In this document: in pieces, positions 55,131-64,000 of the stretch
Numbering within the stretch: position 1 is the stretch's first letter
Layout: the number at the start of each line of letters is the position of its first letter
Assembly: GCA_023052945.1 (NCBI GenBank)
Contig: CP095495.1
Location: forward strand, 620,001 to 684,000
Length of the DNA: 64,000 nt
Direction: 5' to 3'
Source: Wolbachia pipientis
GTDB taxonomy: Bacteria > Pseudomonadota > Alphaproteobacteria > Rickettsiales > Anaplasmataceae
The notes under the pieces: model-generated
What the model was told of the DNA's origin: nothing
Seen by the model: the letters and a program-made list of their open reading frames with translations, nothing else
Databases searched by the model: none
Position numbers and translations under genes: made by a program

Positions 55131-57713
55131 CTAAGTCAAGAGAAGTATGTAGCTCAATACTCCACCACTCATTAAGTATTTAACCTCAGTTGCAGTTTGT
55201 ACACAGCATTTGAGTTGAATTGATTGTTCAGAACTATCCTGTCTTTTAATGATACATTCTAGATTTCCATTTGGTACTATTTCACCTTTTATGCTTATTA
55301 TCTCACTACCATCAAATATCTTTCTGGTTATTCCATTTTGGAATATAAGTGGAAGAACACCCATACCGACTAAGTTGGCCCTATGTATACGCTCAAAGCT
55401 TTCTGCAATTACAACTTTAATCCCCAACAATAAAGTACCTTTTGCTGCCCAATCCCTACTTGAACCTGTGCCATACTCCTTTCCTGCCACAATGATGAGA
55501 GGAACATTACTTTCTTTGTAGCGCGTTGCTGCATCAAAAATCGACATAGTTTCTTGAGAAGGAATATATTTTGTATAGCTGCCTTCGATGCTTACCATTT
55601 CATTTTTTATTCTAATGTTAGCAAAAGTTCCACGCATCATTACATTGTGGTTACCACGACGAGACCCATATGAATTAAAGTCCTGTGGTTTAACTCCAAG
55701 CCTTTTTAAATATATACCTGCAGGACTACTTGAAGCAATATTTCCAGCAGGGGAAATGTGATCAGTAGTTACGCTATCGCCAAACATTGCCAATATTTGT
55801 GCACCTTTTATATCGATTTTATTATTTTTAGGTGATAAATTATCAAAATAGGGCAGATCTTGTATGTAAGTGCTGTTTGCATCCCAATTATAGATTTCAC
55901 TTTTTTCACACTTTATTTTTCGCCAATGTTCATCACCAGAAAAAACATCCTTATACTTTTGTATAAACATCTCACGTGTTACCACATTTTTAACACAATC
56001 TTCGATTTCATTGTTTGTTGGCCATATATCTTTGAGATAGACATCATTTCCATTCTTATCTTTGCATATTGAATCTTTTGTCAAATCAGTTTGCACAGTA
56101 CCAGCAAGTGCATATGCAACAACAAGTGGCGGAGATGCCAAGTAATTAGCTTTGACTAACGGATGAATTCTTCCTTCAAAGTTACGATTACCAGATAAAA
56201 CTGCAGCAACAGTTAAATTTTTGTTTTTAATGCCATCTTCTATATCACTATTTAGTGGACCAGAATTCCCAATGCAAGTTGTGCAACCATATCCAACTAG
56301 ATTAAAACCCAAAGCATTTAGATCTACCTGCAATCCAGACTTTTCTAAATATTCTGTTACAACTTGTGACCCTGGAGCAAGAGAAGTTTTAACCCAAGGC
56401 TTTGATTTTAATCCAAGTTTAATTGCATTACGAGCTACAAGACCTGCAGCAATCATTACACTTGGATTTGAGGTGTTAGTGCAGCTTGTTATTGCTGCAA
56501 TAACTACACTTCCATCTTGAAGCTTATCACTTTCCTTTGATTCGTCAACTGAAAATGATTTAGAAAAAGACTCTGTCACTTGTGAAAGAAAAACCTTATC
56601 TTGTGGTCTTTTGGGACCAGCCATTACTGGCTTCACGCTTGATAAATCAAGCTCTAGTGTGTCAAAAAATGCTAACTCATTATTGCCACGCCACAATCCT
56701 TGCTCTTTCGCATAAGCCTCAACTAGCTTTTCTGGCCTTCCGGTTAAGCTTAAATAATCTAGCGTTTTCTGATCAATTGGAAAAAATCCACAAGTTGCGC
56801 CATACTCTGGGGCCATGTTTGCTATAGTTGCCCTATCTGCCAAAGATAAATAATCTAAACCATCACCATAAAATTCTACAAACTTACCAACAACACCCTT
56901 TGTTCTTAGGATATTGGTAACCGTCAGCACTAAATCAGTCGCAGTTACTCCTTCCGGCAGTCTGCCAATTAATTTAAATCCAACTACTTCTGGAATCACC
57001 ATACTAATTGGTTGACCAAGCATCACAGACTCAGCTTCTATGCCTCCAACACCCCAACCAAGGACTGATAACCCGTTAACCATTGTAGTATGGCTATCCG
57101 TACCAACTAAGGTATCTGGGTATACAACTCCGCTATCGTTACATACAACTTGTGCTAAATATTCAAGATTCACTTGGTGGCAAATTCCAGTACCTGGCGG
57201 TACTACTCTAAAATTTGTGAAGGATGATTCTCCCCACTTTAAGAATTGATATCTCTCCAAATTTCTTTTTACTTCTAGCTCAACATTCTTACTGAATGCG
57301 TAAACACTTCCATAACTATCTACTTGAACAGAATGGTCGATCACAAGATCAACGGGCACAGACGGATTTATGCTGCTTGGATCGCCTCCATTTTTCTTGA
57401 CATAACTCCGCATAGAAGCTAAATCGACGACAGCAGGAACCCCTGTAAAATCTTGCATCAACACCCTTGCTGGCTTGTAGCTAATTTCATGATTAGCGTG
57501 TTTATTAACGCAACTTGCTAGTATTTTTATATCATCCAGCTTTATGTTTACTCCATCTTCATTGCGCAATAAATTTTCAAGCAGAACCTTAAGTGAGCAG
57601 GGCAATTTAGTCACATCTATTCCTAAAAATTCACTAGCACTACTTAGGCTAAAATAGTTGTATGATTTCCCGTCAATGTTTAAAGTTGTTTTTGCGTTTA
57701 AAGAATTATTCAT
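55131..57713 (-). CDS. acnA: Aconitate hydratase A
   Basis: An 860-residue TCA-cycle enzyme interconverting citrate and isocitrate. The 4Fe-4S ligands lie in AITSCTNTSNPSVM and GYGCTTCIGNSGPL. LMQDFTGVPAVVDLASMR and DLVIDHSVQVD near the N terminus, GTDSHTTMVNGLSVLGWGVGGIEAE, and the swivel-domain YGTGSSRDWAAKGT are all typical of the AcnA type. It lies downstream of the secB region and upstream of putA on the same strand, but gaps of more than 120 bases suggest separate transcripts. Confidence 0.97.
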   Translation of the reverse strand: MNNSLNAKTTLNIDGKSYNYFSLSSASEFLGIDVTKLPCSLKVLLENLLRNEDGVNIKLDDIKILASCVNKHANHEISYKPARVLMQDFTGVPAVVDLASMRSYVKKNGGDPSSINPSVPVDLVIDHSVQVDSYGSVYAFSKNVELEVKRNLERYQFLKWGESSFTNFRVVPPGTGICHQVNLEYLAQVVCNDSGVVYPDTLVGTDSHTTMVNGLSVLGWGVGGIEAESVMLGQPISMVIPEVVGFKLIGRLPEGVTATDLVLTVTNILRTKGVVGKFVEFYGDGLDYLSLADRATIANMAPEYGATCGFFPIDQKTLDYLSLTGRPEKLVEAYAKEQGLWRGNNELAFFDTLELDLSSVKPVMAGPKRPQDKVFLSQVTESFSKSFSVDESKESDKLQDGSVVIAAITSCTNTSNPSVMIAAGLVARNAIKLGLKSKPWVKTSLAPGSQVVTEYLEKSGLQVDLNALGFNLVGYGCTTCIGNSGPLNSDIEDGIKNKNLTVAAVLSGNRNFEGRIHPLVKANYLASPPLVVAYALAGTVQTDLTKDSICKDKNGNDVYLKDIWPTNNEIEDCVKNVVTREMFIQKYKDVFSGDEHWRKIKCEKSEIYNWDANSTYIQDLPYFDNLSPKNNKIDIKGAQILAMFGDSVTTDHISPAGNIASSSPAGIYLKRLGVKPQDFNSYGSRRGNHNVMMRGTFANIRIKNEMVSIEGSYTKYIPSQETMSIFDAATRYKESNVPLIIVAGKEYGTGSSRDWAAKGTLLLGIKVVIAESFERIHRANLVGMGVLPLIFQNGITRKIFDGSEIISIKGEIVPNGNLECIIKRQDSSEQSIQLKCCVQTATEVKYLMSGGVLSYILLLT

Positions 57714-58022
57714 CCTGCATAACCATTTTTAAGTGAAAAATCAACTAATGGTGTCATTCCAGCACGTGACGCTGGAATCCAGCCTATTTCATCATAGACA
57801 TTGTTTTTGACATATGTTCCTAGGATCCCCTGCAAATTGTATGATTTGCAAACACTTCTATACCTGGATCCCAGTGTCACGCACTGGAATGACAAAAACG
57901 GTGTGCACTGGTGGACATACAGACTACCTTCAAAATCATTACACATATTCTGCTTCATTTCAGATACTTCCTCCTTTGATACCTCAGTAGCACAGCTATT
58001 TTCAGCTATATATTACACTACA
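57714..58022. repeat. Gene-free stretch with two palindromic repeats
   Basis: At 57745-57782 lies GTGTCATTCCAGCACGTGACGCTGGAATCCAG, whose complement matches the palindrome inside ftsI. At 57868-57895 is GGATCCCAGTGTCACGCACTGGAATGAC. No gene supported. Confidence 0.7.
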
Positions 58023-58526
58023 TTAGTTAAAATTGGAATTACTACCGTTACTTCTTTGTTGTTGACTTTGCTGCTCGTACATAGTTTCAAAATCTATAGG
58101 ATCTAGCATTAGTGGGGGAAATCCACCACTGCTTGTAACTCTTGCAATTATTTCTCTTGCAAAAGGGAAAAGAAAAGTAGGGCCACCAATAAACAAAACT
58201 TGTCTTACCTCTTCCTCACTCAACTCTTTTAGATTTTCTATTGAAAAAATGCCACAGTATTTCGTTTCACAAATGAAAGCTACGCCATCTTTTATACCTT
58301 CATCTTTCACTGTTGCTTTAACTTCTATATGCAAAGTAATTTCATGGAAAGATTTTTCTTCATTCACTCCTTCTTTGTTTTCCATTCCTTCTAATTTCGC
58401 TGAATTGATATTAACCATTACATTAATATCGGGAGCTTTATTTGAAGAAAGGAATGGCGAATTCGGATTCTCAAACGATAGATCTTTAACATATTGACCG
58501 TGAATTCTCATTTTTTGTTGTGGCAT
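58023..58526 (-). CDS. secB: Protein-export chaperone SecB
   Basis: A 167-residue SecB that holds precursors unfolded and delivers them to SecA. The N-terminal IHGQYVKDLSFENPNSP and the C-terminal LLFPFAREIIARVTSSGGFPPLMLDPIDFETMYEQ match the family signatures (here LFPFAREII). The tail is glutamine- and asparagine-rich (SQQQRSNGSNSNFN). It diverges from the Tim44-like gene across 164 bases, an arrangement common in alphaproteobacteria. Confidence 0.95.
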   Translation of the reverse strand: MPQQKMRIHGQYVKDLSFENPNSPFLSSNKAPDINVMVNINSAKLEGMENKEGVNEEKSFHEITLHIEVKATVKDEGIKDGVAFICETKYCGIFSIENLKELSEEEVRQVLFIGGPTFLFPFAREIIARVTSSGGFPPLMLDPIDFETMYEQQSQQQRSNGSNSNFN

Positions 58527-58690
58527 TTCTTACGTCTCCTTTAATTGAGTTGAGATATTTAATACTTTCTTATATAATATATTCATTTACAAATGAATAG
58601 CAAACCTGATTATAAGTTGATATGAAAAACATATTTTCATTAATAATTAATAATGTTCAGATACTTTATATGCCAAGGAGTTGAGTTACT

Positions 58691-59341
58691 ATGATAGAGC
58701 TTGTAATATATACTTTATTAGCGGCATTCATTTTTTCACGTTTGTATAATTCTTTAGGAAGGTCAACCAATCTTAACCTAAAAAAGCTAACTAATGTATT
58801 GGATGTAAGTCGAAGTAAAGAAGATGTAGTAGAAAACATTGAGAGTTATATTGATAGCAATGATGAAAATTCAATAAAAGTTACTTATGAACAAATATTA
58901 AAAAAAAACAAAGATTTTTCTATTTCCCACTTTATAGAAGGTTCAAGCATAGCTTTTGAATTAATAATAAAGTATTTCAATCAAGGAAATTTATCTCAGT
59001 TAAAACCACTTCTCGATAAAGACTTATATGATAATTTTGCAGAGAAGATTAAACATCGTAAAGAGGTGCACGAGTCTATAATTGTTTCTATCGTTTCACA
59101 AAAGATTTTAGAAATAAAGCTAGTAAAAAACACAGTGTTTATTGCAGTATATTTCCTTTCAGAGCAAATTAACTTCGTTAAGAACAATGAAGGAGATATC
59201 ATATCAGGTAGTACATCCACCATTAATAAAGTTGAGGATGTATGGCAATTCAAAAAAAATGTTAATTCATCAGACCCAAGCTGGTTGCTTGTTTCTATTA
59301 ACTATAAAAAGACAAATAACGATAAGACAAATGACAAGTAA
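58691..59341 (+). CDS. Tim44-like domain protein
   Basis: A 216-residue inner-membrane-associated protein with a single N-terminal helix (MIELVIYTLLAAFIFSRLYNSLG) and a C-terminal Tim44-like domain of about 120 residues (FIEGSSIAFELIIKYFNQGNLSQLKPLLDKDLYDNFAEKI ... VEDVWQFKKNV ... WLLVSI). The family is the bacterial relative of the mitochondrial import motor subunit; its bacterial role is not well settled. It may be co-transcribed with dnaQ, 24 bases downstream. Confidence 0.85.
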   Translation: MIELVIYTLLAAFIFSRLYNSLGRSTNLNLKKLTNVLDVSRSKEDVVENIESYIDSNDENSIKVTYEQILKKNKDFSISHFIEGSSIAFELIIKYFNQGNLSQLKPLLDKDLYDNFAEKIKHRKEVHESIIVSIVSQKILEIKLVKNTVFIAVYFLSEQINFVKNNEGDIISGSTSTINKVEDVWQFKKNVNSSDPSWLLVSINYKKTNNDKTNDK

Positions 59342-59365
59342 GATTAGTTTTATTTAGAGTTAACC

Positions 59366-60061
59366 ATGGAAAGCAAGCTACGCGAAATAGTACTTGACAC
59401 TGAAACGACAGGTCTTGACACTGGATCTGGTCATCGAATTATTGAAATAGGGTGTGTGGAATTAATTAATCGTATTCCAACAGGTAAAGTATTCCATCGG
59501 TACCTTAACCCAGAAAGAGATATACCTTATCACTCGTTTAAGATTCACGGTATTAGTGAAGAATTTTTAGAAAATAAACCATTATTCTCAGATGTTGCAC
59601 TTGAATTTCTTGATTTTATATCTAATGATATTTTGGTAATTCACAACGCTGAATTCGATGTTAAGTTCCTTAACATGGAGTTAAGCAAGCTGAATGCTGG
59701 GTTAATTTCCTCAGATAGAGTGCTAGATACATTACCTCTTGCGAGGAAAAAATTCGTAGGATCACCTGCTTCTTTGAATGCATTATGTAAGCGTTTTGAT
59801 ATATCGCTAGAGAATAGAGAATTGCACGGAGCACTAGTTGATGCTCAATTGCTTGCAAAGGTATATGTTGAACTTACAGGAGGGTTACAAACCTTTCTGT
59901 TTGATAATGAATGCAATCAGGACAGTAACTCTACATTCGTTCAGCATAAAGTGCGTAATCTAACTCCCAGAGAACATTCACCAAATAGTGAAGAAATTGA
60001 TGAACATAAGAAACTGTTAGACAAAATTAACAATACACTTTGGAATAAATATATTGAATAG
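59366..60061 (+). CDS. dnaQ: DNA polymerase III epsilon subunit
   Basis: The 3'-5' proofreading exonuclease of the replicative polymerase, 231 residues. The DEDDh residues are D11 and E13 (IVLDTETTGLD), D in IHNAEFDVKF near residue 98, and H with D in ELHGALVDAQLL near 153-158. A short C-terminal tail (ending NKIRNT-like helix, LLDKINNTLWNKYIE) would bind the polymerase alpha subunit. Confidence 0.95.
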   Translation: MESKLREIVLDTETTGLDTGSGHRIIEIGCVELINRIPTGKVFHRYLNPERDIPYHSFKIHGISEEFLENKPLFSDVALEFLDFISNDILVIHNAEFDVKFLNMELSKLNAGLISSDRVLDTLPLARKKFVGSPASLNALCKRFDISLENRELHGALVDAQLLAKVYVELTGGLQTFLFDNECNQDSNSTFVQHKVRNLTPREHSPNSEEIDEHKKLLDKINNTLWNKYIE

Positions 60062-60105
60062 GTTAACCAATAAAGATACAATTTGATTTTACTGGGAGCA
60101 TTCTA

Positions 60106-60705
60106 ATGGTAAGGCTTATAAGATTGTTATCTAATGTGCTAGCAGCATTAGCAGTTGTTTTTTTAGGTTATTGTTATTTCACTAAAAAAGGCATATTTGC
60201 CCCACACAACGCAGAAGTTAAGATAGGCGGAGATTTTTCTTTAATTAATCAGGACGGACAGATCCTGCGCAGTAGTGATTTTAAAGATAAATACATGATG
60301 ATTTTCTTTGGATTTTCCTCATGTAAAAGAATTTGTCCTATGAACCTTGGGATAATTTCAGAAACACTTGCAAAGTTAGATGAGAAAACTAACAACAAGC
60401 TACAAACATTCTTCATCACAGTTGATCCTGAGCGCGATAGCACTGAAAAACTCAAAGAATTTCAGCAGCAATTTGACCATAGAATACAAATGTTAACTGG
60501 TGAAAGAGAAAAAATAGACGAAGTAGTTGCGAAATATAAAGTATACGCAAGCAAAGTAGATGGAGAAGACGAAATCAACCATTCTTCGATAATATATCTT
60601 ATTGGCCCTGGAGGAAAATATGTTACACACTTTGCAGCTGATTTAAATTCAGATGAAAGTCAATCGGATAAGATTTTGGCTGAGATAAGAAAATACGTAA
60701 ACTGA
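60106..60705 (+). CDS. SCO1/SenC family copper protein
   Basis: A 199-residue protein with an N-terminal membrane anchor (about residues 7-24) and a thioredoxin-like domain facing the periplasm. C73-K-R-I-C77 in FFGFSSCKRICPMNLG and H159 in EDEINHSSIIYLIGPGG are the copper ligands. SCO proteins help load the CuA site of cytochrome c oxidase. It sits 44 bases after dnaQ. Confidence 0.93.
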   Translation: MVRLIRLLSNVLAALAVVFLGYCYFTKKGIFAPHNAEVKIGGDFSLINQDGQILRSSDFKDKYMMIFFGFSSCKRICPMNLGIISETLAKLDEKTNNKLQTFFITVDPERDSTEKLKEFQQQFDHRIQMLTGEREKIDEVVAKYKVYASKVDGEDEINHSSIIYLIGPGGKYVTHFAADLNSDESQSDKILAEIRKYVN

Positions 60706-60733
60706 AATTATAGATTTTTCTGTTAATTAGTCG

Positions 60734-60837
60734 AGCACGCAACTGCATGAGCATTATAATTTAATCTCCACCGGGAAGACGCATTGGAATGACACTATTT
60801 GCTGTCTTCAAAAATAAGCATTCGTAAAGTTGTGCTT
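60734..60837. repeat. Short diverged relative of the 242-bp element
   Basis: The left end AGCACGCAACTGCATGAGCATTA resembles the left end of the element at 28109 (CGCACAACTGTACGAACATTA). The right end (AAGCATTCGTAAAGTTGTGCT) is the matching inverted end, and GGAATGACACTATTTGCTGT is a shared internal block. It is about 104 bases long. Confidence 0.6.
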
Positions 60838-60871
60838 TTAACATGGGTTATCAGTTTAAAAATGTTGCTAA

Positions 60872-63310
<2,439 letters not shown>

Positions 63311-63354
63311 ACTTTTAGCAAAATATACGAACGCTACGGGTTTAAGCAAAAGCT

Positions 63355-63493
63355 GTGTCATTCAAGTAGCTGACACTGGAACCTTATCGTCATGCCACCG
63401 CGGTATCTCTTAACATAGATTCCGCTAACAAGCAGCGGGATGACGAATTTGTCATTTTTCAAATTGTCGGTAAATCTGATTCACGCTAGCTAC
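63355..63493. repeat. Palindromic unit downstream of gyrB
   Basis: Starts with GTCATTCAAGTAGCTGACACTGGAACC (the block also found in ftsI) and continues with CACCGCGGTATCTC, CCGCTAACAAGCAGCGGGATGACG and TTGTCGGTAAATC. The rest of 63494-63686 is AT-rich with no gene. Confidence 0.7.
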
Positions 63494-63686
63494 AAGTTTC
63501 GTTCTTCCCTTACAAATGACTTTACTGCGTCTTTTTTTCTGATTCAGAATTAGCAAGAAACGTTCTTGTAAGGTGGTCTACTAAAATTTTACTTTATAAA
63601 ACAGTGTTTTAACTATGCAATTAATACATTATCAACACAACTGATTCATAAAAGCAAATATTATAACCACGAAGAGAGGAAATGTT

Positions 63687-63757
63687 ATGTTTAGTGCAAT
63701 AAGAAAGATCTTGAGAAAAAAAACGACTTATCAGGTAAATGATTCGAAATTGAAAGA
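63687..63757 (+). pseudogene. Short reading frame cut by IS copy 7
   Basis: An ATG at 63687, preceded by a good ribosome site (AGAGAGGA, seven bases away), starts MFSAIRKILRKKTTYQVNDSKLKE. After 23-24 codons the IS begins, and the frame ends inside it as DLLKKVIEKMM. The rest of the gene, if any, lies beyond the window. No family can be named from so little. Confidence 0.5.
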
Positions 63758-64000
63758 AGACCTGCTGAAAAAGGTGATTGAAAAAATGATGTGAGAGAGG
63801 TAGAAGAAGAATAAGCAGATCAAGTAAGGAAAAAAAATGAGCTTTAGTTACTATAATATGAAAAAACACCCAAGAAACTTTCGTAATATAACAGGTTTAA
63901 CTATAGAGGAGTTCGAAAAAGTAGTGGAAAAAGTGAGGTCTGGATGGGAAAAACAGAAAAAGTGTCATGGTAGAAGATCAAAACTACCAACTCTGGAAGA
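63758..64000 (+). mobile_element. IS5-family insertion sequence, copy 7 (runs off the window)
   Basis: AGACCTGCTG at 63758 followed by the same leader as copies 2 and 6. The transposase begins at the ATG at 63837 and is open to the window end (MSFSYYNMKKHPRNFRNITG ... SKLPTLED). Nothing can be said about its far end. Confidence 0.92.

Noticed and set aside
57710..57958. 82-codon frame on the minus strand ahead of acnA
   Set aside because: It is made largely of two palindromic repeats and the leader of acnA. No domain and no ribosome site.

Overview
The window is AT-rich chromosome from an obligate intracellular alphaproteobacterium, almost certainly Wolbachia (Anaplasmataceae, Rickettsiales). 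The call rests on the gene set (CADD-type pABA synthase in a folate operon, split nuo genes, CvpA, SecB/Tim44/DnaQ/SCO block, ankyrin protein, Fic protein), on many insertion sequences and group II introns, and on families of palindromic intergenic repeats of the kind known from Wolbachia. I identified it by reading proteins and motifs; no database was searched.

Layout. 1-2.4 kb: zapA, an IHF/HU-like gene and rpsA on the minus strand. 2.5-4.1 kb: trmB, cut in two by a 956-bp IS5-family element. 4.2-7.8 kb: a tight five-gene folate operon (CADD-type protein, folB, folKP, folA, CofE-like glutamate ligase). 7.9-9.1 kb: tRNA-Met, trxA, rnd. 9.2-18.3 kb: an accessory zone with IS copies, tRNA-Gly, a 1-kb repeat cluster, an HExxH protein, an IS4-family element, a Fic gene lying between remnants of an AAA/DUF4143 ATPase gene, and IS110 and IS66 debris. 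18.3-29.6 kb: a broken ankyrin gene, a quinone oxidoreductase, ispH, ftsI, elbB, fau, a PyrK-like domain, surA, tRNA-Ser, ppa and some Wolbachia-type unknowns. 29.6-33.8 kb: a group II intron with a second group II intron inserted into its reverse transcriptase gene. 33.8-35.9 kb: a coiled-coil reading frame ended by another IS5 copy, and a membrane protein. 36.1-49.9 kb: ribE, cvpA, uvrC, glyS/glyQ, a membrane protein, hemB, nuoH, nuoG, pepA and an exported intradiol dioxygenase. 49.9-51.9 kb: repeats and IS. 51.9-63.3 kb: putA, acnA, secB, a Tim44-like gene, dnaQ, a SCO-family gene and gyrB. The window ends inside another IS5 copy that has cut a short reading frame.

How it fits together. 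The folate operon plus fau, and ribE, point to cofactor supply. putA, acnA, nuoG/H and the SCO protein fit a proline-fed TCA cycle and respiration. Overlaid on this core is heavy mobile-DNA activity: six full-length or nearly full-length copies of one IS5-family element, one internally deleted copy and one running off the window; an IS4-family element; IS110/IS66 remnants; nested group II introns; a 242-bp element with perfect 25-bp inverted ends; and palindromes, one of them apparently inserted in frame in ftsI. Several genes carry single-base frameshifts (uvrC, nuoG, the ankyrin gene, a group II reverse transcriptase, one transposase). These are either real decay or short-run sequencing errors.
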